A stretch of 64,000 bases of DNA from Steinernema hermaphroditum (GCA_030435675.1 CM059622.1:13268001-13332000), one strand, 5' to 3'. Shown: positions 45,313-56,685, counted from the stretch's first letter. Numbers and translations are program-made. The notes: generated by a model from the letters alone, not told the origin.

Positions 45313-46440
45313 TGGCAGAAGTTAAAGAAACTGGAAAACGCAATCTGCCATAACTACGTTGCACTTAAATAAATATTTCATGGAGATTGATAACTAAACA
45401 TTACAACCCTCGAAAAGTGTGGCAGAAATGTGAAATCTTCCTCAAAATCGAAAAATTGTCTTTGGAATGAAGATCTATTTATTTAGATTTTACAATTGAG
45501 GGCAAGGTCGAACGAGTGATACACCCTAGTGAATACTACCAAGTGTAAGACAGGGATGCTAGATGATGCTGTAATCAGGTACTCGATTCCTGTCGATCTG
45601 CTGAATAGTAGCGCCTCAAATGGAGAAGATTGGCCAAATTGAACGCAAACGAACGAACAGGTCACGAGTCTGTCGTCGAAATAAAATCGAACTCTACCGT
45701 AACTTAGCGAGAGATAAAGTGTAACCGTAACCTTGTCTCTTAACAAAGTGCAAGCTTCATAGTTCCGAAAAAAGCCTTCTCAAGGTAAAACACAATACGA
45801 GCTGAAAGACGAGAAACAGTTTGTAAAAACTACATTTACTACTGCTCCTGCAACGAAAGAAATCCCCGATGCAGGACTCGAGTTGAGAAGAATGATGGAT
45901 TTTACGCGCGCCCGAATAACGACCTCGTAGTCTTAGCAGCCATGGTCATGACCATGGATTAGACCTGTTCCCGGCATCGATGTAAAATGCTAGAGGCGTT
46001 GTTTTTCGAAACAAAAATGTTCATCCTGTTTTATCGAGATCCAGCACTGTTCGGTCAAGCAGAGCAAAATGTTCGTGCTGACCTGACTTTTTTTCGCGAA
46101 TTGACATGTTTTGAATTGTTGGGCCGCGCAGGACTTTGCTGTTTACTTCTACTCATCAAGCACACGTTCACTATGAATAATCAGGGTGATCCCGGACCCC
46201 CAGAAACCGGAACTACAGCCATGCTTGTTTGTGGCCTTCCTATATTCTGGATCGAATTCTTCTGCTCAGCGCTGTCATATGTACGTTATTTCCTCCACTC
46301 TAGACGACAGAAGTTGTGCTTGGCCGCGAAATGATTGTGTCCCATATCTGTATTTTGCCGCTGTTCCCGGTGACCTAAGCCGGCTCGCGCAATCGATCTC
46401 ATGATACACCGCTCATACTAGTCAAGGTCAACATGCATTT
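45313..46440. other. Gene-free stretch
   Basis: 3' flank of the F-box pseudogene. The open frame at 45987-46334 has no recognisable domain, splice context or paralogue in the window, and I treat it as chance. Confidence 0.4.
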
Positions 46441-46446
46441 ATTTCC

Positions 46447-46625
46447 AGCGTTATCCATGTCGAAGACTAAGGCTCACTCTAGGTCCGATCTTCTTGTCGT
46501 CCCCTCTAACAACTCCGTCGGGGACAGAGCTAATGTAGCACGCCGAAAAATTATATGGAAACATGTACAATTCATTGCAAACATTTTTAAACATGTGTCA
46601 CACAAGTGTCACGAATCATTCAAGC
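46447..46625 (+). pseudogene. Inverted, decayed copy of an exon from the neighbouring two-repeat gene
   Basis: After TTTCCAG the plus strand reads ALSMSKTKAHSRSDLLVVPSN, matching ALSLVKTNAHTSASWSDVLVV of the gene's third exon (47530-47627, minus strand), and similarity continues for about 50 codons. It lies in opposite orientation at the 3' end of the gene and lacks partner exons. Confidence 0.65.
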
Positions 46626-46626
46626 T

Positions 46627-48417
46627 TTAAACATTTGACAAAAACGTCTCCGGATTAAAGACTCTCCTAAACAACGTTGCTAGCTTTGTGCGACTGTTGG
46701 GCTCATGCAGGAAATTTAGCTTTTCGGGGCTAATTCCAATCGTATAGGTCTTGCAGAATGCGATATACTTTTCTTCTGAAATATGCTCCTGTTTAATAGA
46801 AATCTGCAGATAGCATCACTTACCAACACGTTTCTTAGCTATCCAAAAGGCCTCTCTCGAGAAGAGACTATCACTGTCATACTTTGATACAATGGCATTC
46901 ATTTCAAACTCCTTCAGATCGATCTCGTTGATGGTCTCATTCCTCAACAGCTGTGTTGCCCACTTAAATAAAATCTTGGAACGCTCTAGAAGTGGAATGT
47001 TCTGCATGCTTCCAAAGATTTCTGTCGCCGTACGTGTGCAGGACACCAACTTTTGACCTGGCCCATCGTAGATCTGTAAAAAAATGCGAATTGCGCTTAT
47101 ATTTTTATAGACTGTCTTCACCTCTGGTGGGTAAGGAAATGCGTACTGAGCTATTCGGAAATTAGCGGAGATATCAAATCCGGATGACATCGTCATCCAT
47201 TGTATAAACGCCTGCTCTGCATCGCTTAAGAAATTCTTAAGCTTTCCTCTTACAGCACCTTTGGATTGCAACATTTGACGAGCAACTGTTGCGTAGCTTT
47301 TCAAGAAAGCCATGTGCATATGTTTGAAGTAGTCGTGGAATATTTCCTTGGGCGGTTCAACAGGCGAATCCTTGGGAACGCCACAAGTAAAAGAGATCTG
47401 CTTGTAGGTTCCAATCTCGGAGCACTCACGGCTGATCTGGTATCTTAGCTTGTCCTTGATTGTGTCGTGTGTGTAACGCACATTCTTGAAAATGTACATG
47501 TTTCCACACAATTTTTCGGCATGTTGCACTAGTTCTGCCTTCGACGGGCACGAGTTATTAGAGGGAACGACAAGAACATCGGACCAAGAAGCTGACGTAT
47601 GAGCATTGGTCTTCACCAGGGATAACGCTGGAAAGAAGTTAAGCGAACCTTAACAACAGTGAGCTGTGTGAACTTGCCTTTTCTGACCGCTGAATTTAAT
47701 TGGTTTACCTTGATACCACTTTCGTAGATTTCCATAATTTTCTTGTGAGCTTCCCGTTTTGACAAGAAACTCAAACTTTTTCTATCAATCCCAAAGGTGT
47801 ACGTCTTGCACAGCTCCACATATAAATCCTCTAAAAAGCAGCTTTTGAATGCAATTTCAAGGAACAGCTCCAGGTCACCTAGTTGTTGTCGCTTTTCGGA
47901 TGAATTGTGTTTCTCGGTTATAAACCTTGGAACTGCATTCTCAACATCAAATTCCTTAAGCGCTTGATAGTCGGCGCCTTTGCCTGCCCATAGTTGCGTA
48001 GCTATGTTAAACAACGCAGAGCTACGCTGGGTTAAAACAAATTCGTGGATTTTAAGAACTGCTTCAGACAGGATTTCGTCTTGCTTGATATTCTAAAAAT
48101 GAATTGTGCTAAAAAAACTTAGCAGTCTTAAAACCTACTGTATAGAAATAAATTGGATGATAAGGTTGAGTCCACTGAAATATGGCACTGGGGATGCTCA
48201 ACGATTCGCCTAGTTTTAAGCTCCGATAATATGTAGATGGGTAAGCCGAATCGTTGATTGTAACAGCAGTGCTGATTGTAGTTTGATATTGCTTAAACTG
48301 AGCGGCAAAAAGCGCATGGTAAAAGTCCGCATGAATCTGGTTGGGAATAACAATACTATGGTCGCATAAAACAGCTGTGCTTATGACATACATGACCAGC
48401 CACACAGGGAGTCGCAT
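46627..48417 (-). CDS. Secreted protein with two diverged internal repeats
   Basis: Unrecognised family. Exons 48139-48417, 47717-48092, 47122-47627, 46824-47073 and about 46627-46788. The start at 48417 gives a signal peptide (MRLPVWLVMYVISTAVLC). Each repeat has a part like LFNIATQLW / LFKWATQLL, an acidic LKEFDVE / LKEFEMN line, and CKTYTFGI / CKTYTIGI. A Cys-containing block (AELVQHAEKLCGNMYIF ... SRECSEIGTY) lies between. Exons 1-4 keep phase. The last join (46824 to 46788) is one base out with the obvious splice sites, so either another donor is used or there is a small lesion. Stop at 46627-46629. Confidence 0.65.
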
Positions 48418-48557
48418 CGTGCAAGTGCTTGCGCATGCACACATGAGTCGATGGTGTGAGCAACATGTTGACTAGTATGACCTTGACTAGTATGAGCTGT
48501 TTATCATGAGCTCTTCACATAGGCTTAGGTCACCGGGAACAGCGGAAAAATACAGTC

Positions 48558-48832
48558 CACTCGCTCTCTCTGAGGCTGAGGCCGACTGAGTTGAGTGGGC
48601 GTTTGTTCTCGGCCATCGTTGTGGCACAATGATCGCGCCGACTCGCAGAAGGCCCAGGGAGCTGAGAGATGACTATGCATGTTGGGCGGTGGTGGCTTCT
48701 TGTCGAGACGGTGGAACTGCGGCTCCCTGGTGTTACAGGCCTTCTGGGAGCCGGGGCGATCATTGTGCCAACAACAACAGCCGAGAACGACCGCTCACTT
48801 AACTCATTCAGCTTAGACAACCTCAGAGAGTG
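48558..48832. mobile_element. Foldback MITE, about 275 bp
   Basis: The left end CACTCGCTCTCTCTGAGG is the inverse of the right end CCTCAGAGAGTG. Inside both arms lies an inverted pair built on CCGAGAACGACCGCTCACT / AGTGGGCGTTTGTTCTCGG. Related sequences occur in the intron insertion at 2.7 kb and next to the GA tract at 63.1 kb. Confidence 0.65.
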
Positions 48833-49350
48833 ATTCTGGGGGTGTGGATGCGGCATTAAGTGTAAGCAGAGAAAGTGTTAAGGTGCTCTCCGACACTTCT
48901 CCGGTTTAGCGGCCTTCATTCGATCATCCAGGAGCTGGCCGCATGCCAGCTTGTGGGGTTAGAGTCCCAGATCCTCTTTCACTAATTTCCTGAATAACAG
49001 AATTGGTACAAAAAGAAACTCGAAAAATCACGATAAATTGAAAAGTTGGTTGGCTTACAGCGTTTATGAAACACCCTGTACAAATAAAGTGAAGAGGAGT
49101 GCTCCGTTGCAGCTCGTTTTGAGATAAGAACATTGTCTCTGGGTACATGTTGTTATCAGTTGTTGAACAGCAAAGGTGACAGATTACCAAGTTGCAATAG
49201 TGAAATTTACAGTGATACAGAAAGCGGTTATTTTGTCCTCAGTACTATCTCAAATTATTAGCCGCCGTCGACCACATGATAACTATAACTGACGACAATA
49301 TGATTACCTTTATGTAAAAACGTATAAGGGGATGATTAAAGCCGATTGGT
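48833..49350. other. Gene-free stretch
   Basis: No gene. A Tc1-like end (ACACCCTGTA) near 49071 is the only recognisable mark. Confidence 0.35.
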
Positions 49351-49356
49351 TAGCTA

Positions 49357-49429
49357 TGTCTCAATAGTTGAGTGGTAAGAGTCTTGCTCAAAAGGCAGTA
49401 CACCCGGGTTCGATTCCCATCGGGGTCCA
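49357..49429 (+). repeat. tRNA-like sequence, probably SINE head or tRNA pseudogene
   Basis: Good A box (TAGTTGAGTGG) and B box (GGTTCGATTCC), but the anticodon arm does not pair and the loop lacks the usual T33. Shares GGGTTCGATTCC..TCGGGGTCC with the sequence at 52284-52361. Confidence 0.5.
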
Positions 49430-49807
49430 AAATTTTTAACTCTTATCTGACTATCGTTCTCTTATCTGACTGTATTCCGTTAAAAAAACATGTAAGAAGA
49501 TCAAGAAACCATTTTTGCATTTATATTTCATCTCTTTATGTCTATTATGAGAGTCATCTAAAGGTCAGTTTTAGTTATCGTGGCTAATATTTTGAGGAAG
49601 CAATCAAGGCATTTAGTATATGAGGAAACCATGTTTAGCCGCTTTCTGTATCACTATAAATTTTAGTATTGAAATTTGGCAACCTGTCCCCTTTGCACCT
49701 CAACCATAGTACGTTTTAGAGTCCATAAAAGCAAGGTAACGTAAAATTTACACTCAGAGCAAGAAGAGAAACAAAATTAAAAACTAACAAAAAAAACTTA
49801 AAAACCC

Positions 49808-49873
49808 CACCGGGCTTCGAACCTGCGAGCAACAGTTTCAGAACTAGCAGTATTACCATTTGATCACACAGAC
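49808..49873 (-). repeat. tRNA-like sequence 2
   Basis: The minus strand starts TGTCTGTGTGATCAAATGG and has B box GGTTCGAAGCC. The anticodon arm is poor. It shares the CTGTGTG lead with the copies at 52.3 and 56.5 kb. Confidence 0.45.
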
Positions 49874-50114
49874 AACTTCGGTAGTGGAGACTGAATTCAA
49901 AATAACCCAATTGCACGATTTTAAAACAGCATTTTACCCCCTGTCAAGTGCCCATGGGTAGCTAATATTTTGCAGGGTTAATACAGTACATGAGTACCAC
50001 TGGTGTACAAAATTTCAGTCGATTCCTTTGGTGGCACCTTCAAATGTTCCCTTGTTAGTGTGAACTACAAGAGCAAAAATTGGTTTAGTATGAAGCCAAC
50101 GATAAGAGTGACAT

Positions 50115-51130
50115 GTCTTTAGAATGTCCCAAAAATCAACTGACGGCGACTGGCGCCTCCACAATGATTTTTTCGCATCAAGCTGTCAATCGAGAGCATC
50201 AAAACGAGCACGAATATTTAAGCAGGTATCTGAACATCAGCAGTACTACAGTCTCTCGTAAGCTCTTTATCAGTTTGAGTTTGTACTGTTGGTTGTCTCA
50301 CGTACTATGGACAGCGTTACGCAAGCTGGTTGGCCTTCCATCTGAATGCCAAACAGAAAACAAAACGTTTTTGCGAGCTGTGGAAGATGCCATCACCGCT
50401 GACACAAAATCATTTTGTCACAACATCTAATGCGTCATCCGATAGCAGTAAAATAGCGGCAGAACGGGCGTCGTAGACAAAATAAGCACGGTTGTGCCTT
50501 TGATTCACCAGCATTGTCGACATCGCAAATGTTTGATTTTTGATGGCATCTTTTGTGTTGACATTTTGGTGCTCTCGATTGACAGCTTGATGCGAAAAAC
50601 TCATTTTGGAGGCGCCAGTCGCCATCAGCTGGTTTTTGGTCGACATCTATACCACACCAGGGATGAAGCCTGCAGCAACGAGACATTCTCTGTTTGTCTA
50701 TTACTCGGTATCGTGCAAGGCTTGACAAAAACCAAAAAAAAAGACAAAAAGCCTCCGGAGAAGCACGTAACGATAAGTCATAGGACACGCAGACGCGACA
50801 CGCGATGCACCAAACCGCTTCAAAGGAGGAGCTGGGAAATATGCGAGCGTTTACCGCGTAAGCTGGCCAATGGACGAACAGCTGATAGATCAGTTGGGAG
50901 GTCCTTAGAGAGGTTATGCGATACAAAAGACGGCCCATCGGAGAAGCTAAGGATGGAGTTCCCCTTGCATGTCACCATTTAACAAGTAGTTGTGGCACAA
51001 TTACTTCACTTTACTTTACTTTACTTTATTTCCCGAATCAAAGGCTTTGCGCCTTGCAGGACACCGAAAAATAGACAAACAGAGGATGTCTGGCAGACGA
51101 CTTCATCCCTGGCGCGGCGTAGATGTCGAA
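50115..51130. repeat. Cluster of nested inverted repeats
   Basis: 50125-50210 is repeated inverted at about 50565-50645 (share GGCGCCTCCA and GCATCAAGCTGTCAATCGAG). 50640-50700 is repeated inverted at about 51055-51130 (share AGACAAACAGAG and CATCCCTGG). The order suggests two foldback elements inserted into each other. 51000-51030 is a run of CTTTA repeats. Confidence 0.55.
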
Positions 51131-51880
51131 CCGGTCGTAGACGGCGCACTTCACGGGGCATCTGGGAATCGGCAAATCTTCAGCTATGGCAGCGGAATAT
51201 CGTTTGCGGCACAGCGGACGCTTCTGAGCTTGCATCTGATGGTCTGTGGTCCGGGAATTGCGTCTTCGGTGGTGGTGGCATCCTCAGAGCGTCGGCGACC
51301 TTCGGGATGACATCTCGCGCTGCCGGATTCCTGGCGTCGGACATCTTGTCGTCAACGGTGGTGGGACTACGGCTTCCGGGTGTCCCAATTCCCTCTGGAA
51401 GCCGGAAAACTCACAACTGCCACAGGGTTTACCATCAGACCAACCGGACACTCGGAGAGCGACCGGAGGGACCGACCGCTCGCCACCGCGACACGAGTGA
51501 GACCCCCAATTACTTCACGTACTTCCTAATTGTTCTCCTCTCTCATCATATCTTGTGTTGTCACGACATCATAGGTAAGGCCGCATGTACTCGTTTGTTG
51601 GGCATAGTTTATTTGCTGTAATTAAAATCTAATTGGTTGAGCCATTGAAAATTTGTAAAATTCCGCGGGGCTGTTCAAGCTGTGATATTAAACCACTATT
51701 GAAGGTTAGGGTTTGAGACATATGCAGACAGTTTCAAAATTCTTTCTGCCAGAAATCGCGGTAAACATTGGGAACTTAGGCGATGTTTACAACATTTTCG
51801 ATGACTTTGAGCAATAACTTAATGGTCACAATTTCTTAAACATAAAAAACTTAATTACGTAAATTAATTAGTTTTTTTAG

Positions 51881-52197
51881 AATGTTATCAGCATTCTGAT
51901 TGTTTTGGAAAATCCATCCTCCAGCACTGCGCTCCACATCCATCGACTCCATTTTGGTATCCTGGAGAATGCGCGTTTCACCAGTGCATTCAATGGTTGT
52001 CCTGTTCATCAGACGCTAACTGTGGTCAAGGTCCTGTGCGATTCTGTAAGTGTCTTGAAACTACCGCCCCGCTAGGCCGCGAAGCCCTCCATGACATGTT
52101 TGCCTTTTCCCGCAGGCGCCGATGCTCGAACGAGACCGAGAAAGTGGCCTGCTACGACACTGTGTGCCCTAAGGGCCACTGTATCCCCTATATATAA
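51881..52197 (+). CDS. Cys-rich secreted-type protein, copy 2 (last exon)
   Basis: After TTTTTTTAG the frame reads ECYQHSDCFGKSILQHCAP and goes on to CSSDANCGQGPVRFCKCLE, RRRCSNETEKVACYDTVC and KGHCIPYI, then stops at 52195-52197. It has about 13 Cys in the exon. A plausible upstream exon ends at 51574 (hydrophobic YFLIVLLSHHILCC, donor GTAAGG, phase matches) and would supply a signal peptide, but I see no clear start Met, and a foldback repeat abuts it. Paralogue of 14142. Not a family I can name. Confidence 0.6.
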
Positions 52198-52223
52198 ATG
52201 GAGAACCGACGGGTCCGTTGGTC

Positions 52224-52248
52224 TGTGTGTGTGTGTGTGTGTGTGTGT
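52224..52248. repeat. GT microsatellite
   Basis: About 12 GT/TG units directly after the Cys-rich exon. Confidence 0.9.
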
Positions 52249-52283
52249 TTTTCCGTGACCACGGCGGAAACACCCACACAAAA

Positions 52284-52361
52284 TAAGGACCCCGAGGGGA
52301 ACCGAACCCGACACCGCCCGCTTACAAACAGAGAACGTTCGCAATGAGCCACACAGACAGT
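52284..52361 (-). repeat. tRNA-like sequence 3
   Basis: The minus strand starts CAACTGTCTGTGTGGCTCAT and has B box GGTTCGGTTCC and a 3' part TCGGGGTCC. It has no proper anticodon arm. Same type as the copies at 49357, 49808 and 56447. Confidence 0.5.
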
Positions 52362-52539
52362 TGAGATGGTAGTGCTCTACTTCCACTATCTCTCTGGTGA
52401 TGCTAGGCTTTGAGTTTTTTTGCTGTATTTGAGTGATTTTTTTGTCTATTTTGTAACCAGCAGTGTTTTCGGTTCGAGTTTCCTGAAACTTTACAATTTT
52501 TCCGCCCGCTTTAGCCGTTTGCATTAGCGCCAATCTTGC

Positions 52540-52642
52540 CGCCCGCAGGGCTATGGTGTCTTGCCGCCCGCAGGGCTACAGTTTTTTGGCCCCAACTTCA
52601 GCCCTATCCATGAGCGCCAATCTTGCCGCCCGCAGGGCTACA
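52540..52642. repeat. Short tandem/interspersed repeat CTTGCCGCCCGCAGGGCTA
   Basis: The 19-mer occurs three times within about 100 bp. Two of them share the longer lead GCGCCAAT. Function unknown. Confidence 0.8.
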
Positions 52643-52957
52643 GGTTAATTGGCTTTTAGTACCTGGAGGGCGCGAATTCGCGCGCAGCCGGGTTTATTTA
52701 AATAATTACTGAAATAAAGAATGTATGTTGACCACTGATCATCGTAGGGCATCGTAAATAACACATTGTATTTACAAAGTTCGGCTTGTAAGGGGAAACC
52801 TAAACACTTATAAAAGTCGAGTCAATGAAGGTCGAGGTCGCCGCCGTGACCAGTCTTAAGACGTCTACGATCGCGTCGTGAAGTGCTCGGTTTCACAAGA
52901 AATGTGCTAAACGCACTTAAGAATACAATTGGCATATAGTTGACATCATGCACTCTT

Positions 52958-53190
52958 GTGAAGAGTTTCTCGCTCTCCAGATACAGAATAGCCCATATCT
53001 GTGTGGTCTTACCTTTCACCGCTGGTCACACATGGAGACAACTGAGTAACTGCTACTGAGCTTTTTGAATTGGACACGGAAGAGAATGTTGTATGTAATA
53101 TAGTCTTTGGACATCCAATCGCCTCTCAAAGTAACAATCAGAACCGTCAAAACGGCCGTGGACGAGAGGTGACGAAAGAAGGGCCTTGAC
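52958..53190 (+). pseudogene. Dead fragment of the MDSVPY family
   Basis: Aligns base by base with 54665-54900 of the intact gene (both contain GAAGAGTTTCTCGCTCT and CATCCAATCG), but has an in-frame TAA and indels. Confidence 0.75.
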
Positions 53191-53199
53191 TATATATGG

Positions 53200-54146
53200 A
53201 AATGCCGGCGTCACCCTCGATTCCGTTGCCACAGAAGGTGACAATTTTTTATTTGGTATATAAAACTTATTTCTACTGGCAGGAAAGCCAAAATTGTATT
53301 TATTCTCAATATAAAACAGGACACACAAGCCGAAGCCTTCAAGGACGAGAAACATGAATATATAATAATAGAGTGCCCCACGTGAAAAGCGTCGCGAACA
53401 ACACAGTTTCCATGATGAAAAAAGAAATACAAGGAGGAAAAATAAATATGAAAAATTTCAAATAAATCTGGGAACCATTTGCAGTTGGACAAAAGTATAG
53501 GCCACCGTAGACATTTAATTTGTATTCAATTGGCAACACCTCCTGTTTTCACTGGTATTGTGTCTCTCTGGTTGCCTGGTTTACAGAGGTCGAAATGGAT
53601 AAAATATAGGTCCTCCATTTTGGAGACATGTCCACATGGAAACATTATGGCACATGGCCACATGTTCCTCGCCAACAGCCTCCAGATCACAGACATCATC
53701 GTTTTCGGCGTCGCGGATTACATACGAGTACAAATGATACAATTTAAGTGCTTGACAGTATAAATTGCCCTTCAACACTTAAAATCCGAACTTAACCTGC
53801 ATTCTTAACCGGGTCCCGGAACGAACTGAATCACAGGAGTTTCAGCTTTTTTTTCAGTGCGAAACAGTATCGTATCGTTTAGTATCGTGCGAAACAAAGA
53901 AGAAAAGCGACAAGTACGGTGTGATATTGTTTTTCTTTATGGACCGTCATGGTAGAGTATTCCTCTGAGGAATGCAGTGTACAAGCCGCCAGTTATAGTA
54001 TGTAGTGAGAATTACGTGCGCTCAGCAATGTACTAATCGATTTTGTGACTAATCATTGTAAAATAAACATCGATTGAACTGATAACGCTCACTCTCTTCC
54101 ATTTCAATCCAGTCATCGGTGATCACTGTCGGTATTTCAAAACTCA
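53200..54146. other. Gene-free stretch
   Basis: Upstream region of the gene at 54166. Nothing recognised. Confidence 0.35.
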
Positions 54147-54155
54147 CTGTTTCAG
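54147..54155 (+). promoter_or_regulatory. Candidate SL trans-splice acceptor
   Basis: CTGTTTCAG ends 10 bases before the ATG at 54166, the form expected of an SL1 acceptor. Confidence 0.5.
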
Positions 54156-54165
54156 ATTTCCTTTG

Positions 54166-55125
54166 ATGGATTCCGTTCCGTATATCTTCTGTGAGGATGT
54201 ACTGGAGAGACTGCCCAGGACGAATTTGTGCACAATTGCCAAGCATCTCTCAGGACAATGGAGAAGCGCCGCTCAGCGGTTCATCGAAAAACATCGCTCG
54301 TTGTTAGTCGCAATTTCGAAGGACAGCGAAGGGTGGTGGTACGGAGTGGAAGACGAGAACACATGGGAAAACATCGAAAATGGTCCGCACTCCCACGAAG
54401 AATTCCTATCGATGGATCGAAAATACGTCGAGATCCGCAAAATTGTCATTTATATCGATCCCGGTCAATTCAATGCTCGCGATTTCCGATGTTCGAAAGA
54501 GGAAATAGCCAGAAGAGTGGTTCCCTTCTTGACTCTGCGGATGCAGCCAGATTCTACACTTTCCTTCCCGGAAGACTGCCCAAAGGAGATCGTCCTGGAG
54601 TGTCTTAACATGTTCCGGGGGTGCTTCTCCTTCGGAGATCTGGATCTTCTCCACGTAGGTCCTGAAAGTGAAGAGTTTCTCGCTCTGCAGCTAAAGAAAA
54701 ACCCACTTCTGTGTGGTCTTATGCTTCGCCGCTGGCCACACACGGAGACGACGGAGCAACTCGTACTGACCTTTTTGAATTCAAGAAAAAAGAGAGCTTT
54801 GAATATGGCGCAGTATTCGGACATCCAATCGTTTCTCAAAGTGACAATCGAATTCGTGACAGCGGCTGTAGACTCCTGGGTGAGCGGTAGCGAACGAAGG
54901 GCTTTGTTCATGTACGGACCTATTGACGTTACCCCAGAAGAGATCCTCTCGATTCCGGTGCCAGAGAACGTGACAAAAAGAGAAGAACAAGGACAACGAG
55001 AAGGAGACTTTTGCGTTCGATGGAGCAAAGAAGACGGATCGAGTCTTAAGTGCGAGCTCCGCGTTGCCCACGACTGTGCCGTAATCGACAGCTCAGCTGA
55101 CTGGTACCACTCTCCTTTTTATTAG
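54166..55125 (+). CDS. MDSVPY-family protein, copy 1, single exon
   Basis: 319 residues with no intron. I start at the second codon of the open frame (MDSVPYIFC) because the paralogue on the minus strand at 62924 starts at the same Met. The first about 45 residues (FCEDVLERL ... LSGQWRSAAQRFIEK) have the helix pattern of a diverged F-box. The rest alternates strands and helices and ends WYHSPFY in both copies. I do not recognise a named family. It looks like a lineage-expanded nematode F-box-like family, with two dead fragments also in this window (52958, 63548). Confidence 0.8.
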   Translation: MDSVPYIFCEDVLERLPRTNLCTIAKHLSGQWRSAAQRFIEKHRSLLVAISKDSEGWWYGVEDENTWENIENGPHSHEEFLSMDRKYVEIRKIVIYIDPGQFNARDFRCSKEEIARRVVPFLTLRMQPDSTLSFPEDCPKEIVLECLNMFRGCFSFGDLDLLHVGPESEEFLALQLKKNPLLCGLMLRRWPHTETTEQLVLTFLNSRKKRALNMAQYSDIQSFLKVTIEFVTAAVDSWVSGSERRALFMYGPIDVTPEEILSIPVPENVTKREEQGQREGDFCVRWSKEDGSSLKCELRVAHDCAVIDSSADWYHSPFY

Positions 55126-55191
55126 TGCACAAATCACTTACTCTCATGATCATGATTTTGATATATAAAGGATTTATCGGTTTATTTGGAA

Positions 55192-55790
55192 TGTATTGGG
55201 TTGGTGCATTGAAAATGGGCCAGTTGGTAAACATTCGTTAATTTTGCGATATTTACTCCAAGGAGATAATTGATTGGCGCATTGTTGAGTACAGCTAACT
55301 AACCCCACATTATGATTTTCCAGTTGTTTGTTGCATCCCTTTTGATGTTGGAAGTCTATTCTCTTCTGATGGTCATGTTTTGGCACCTTGAGATGGCGAC
55401 ATGCGACTTCATGCACATTATTTGTGTGATGGACGGTGAATGCCTTCACCAACGTTTATCCTTGGGTCATAACTACCGAATGCACCTATCCCTATGTTGT
55501 TCATTTATCATAACATAAGTAAACCTCAAATAGAGGGCATCACCATGTTGTGTTAACTCAAACGATTCCAATTGGATAAGTACCATAACAGAGAATGGGG
55601 ATATGCAGCTATGCAACTAGTAGCTATCGTTTGCGGCTACAAAGCCCACATAGTGAGCTCACGAGCTCGACTTGAACCTTAGGGAAATAGAGGCTAAATA
55701 TAAAAAAAGGTCACACTTGAAGAATGGTTCCTGAAATCTGACATTTAGAAGTTGACCCCCAGAATGGCTCTTCATTTTGAGCTGACAGAT
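55192..55790 (+). repeat. Dispersed ATTGGGTTGG repeat, copy 4 (longest uninterrupted)
   Basis: Starts TATTGGGTTGGTGCATTG and aligns with copy 1 over nearly its whole length, without the insertion found there at 10763-10934. Frames inside are decayed. Confidence 0.55.
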
Positions 55791-55799
55791 TCGCGTTTG

Positions 55800-56440
55800 A
55801 ATGTAGGTCCATATGATCAAGAATGTTGCACAAGAACAGGTTCAGAACGCGTTGAATACGGTCATCATCGACTTCGAGAAGGCTGAAGAAAATGCATTTC
55901 CTTCAGCAGCCATTCATGGACGTTTCTTCCAGATTTCTCTATCTGTCTAGCTTTTTTTTGTCACAATCCGGTTCAACACGCTCGCCGATGAATTTATCCA
56001 CATTTACGGAAGTAAGGAGCAGCATAAATAATTTCTTGACTACTTTGGAACATCTTGGGTTGGAAGAAACCAAACAGAGATCCTCTAGATTCCGCTGCCA
56101 GAAAAAGTGACATTTTGGAATTTGATGAAACCTAGCTGAATTCACCTGATTCAGGGCGCATAGTTCCGTTCTTTGTGGTAGCATAACAATGACGATTACC
56201 TAAAACTCAAAATTGCCGTAGTTCCAAAACGCGTATCGCAATATTAGGTTGCCGTATGAAAAGGTCGGATATACCGAAGTTCATGCTAGTCGAGAAAGTC
56301 CATCGCCGTGAGAGCAATCTACAGCTCCATCTTGTACAAAGCAATTTGATGAACAAGCAACCCAAAATAAAAGAGATGCCTCAGGTTATATAGGGAAACA
56401 AGGGTTTTCGACACTGTACTTCGGAAAGCTGGGGTTAGCA
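55800..56440. other. Gene-free stretch
   Basis: No gene recognised. Short frames at 55892-56184 lack support. Confidence 0.35.
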
Positions 56441-56446
56441 TCATAG

Positions 56447-56515
56447 GGCATCGAACTCGCGTCGAGCCGATTGGCAGCGCAGCGCAGTACCAATCAGCCA
56501 CACAGTCACTCATAT
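56447..56515 (-). repeat. tRNA-like sequence 4
   Basis: The minus strand reads GACTGTGTGGCTGATTGGTA and has an imperfect B box (AGTTCGATGCC). Same lead motif as the copies at 49808 and 52284. Confidence 0.45.
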
Positions 56516-56685
56516 GCTCGTCTCACGAGAGCCCTATGTACCGCCTTGAAAACATAAACTCAGCAAATTACACTATTTCCATCGTTGCTTTGTTCATTTT
56601 GGGCGATATCTCTGCGAAATTTACCGAATTTAGACATTCGAGACAGTGCGAGTACTAGTACGCCTTGGAGGTAGATCTCAAACGT

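Noticed and set aside
45987..46334. 115-residue plus-strand frame
   Set aside because: No domain, paralogue, splice pattern or poly(A) context; treated as chance.
49357..49429. Functional tRNA gene
   Set aside because: The anticodon stem does not pair and the loop lacks the usual U33. Kept only as a tRNA-like repeat.
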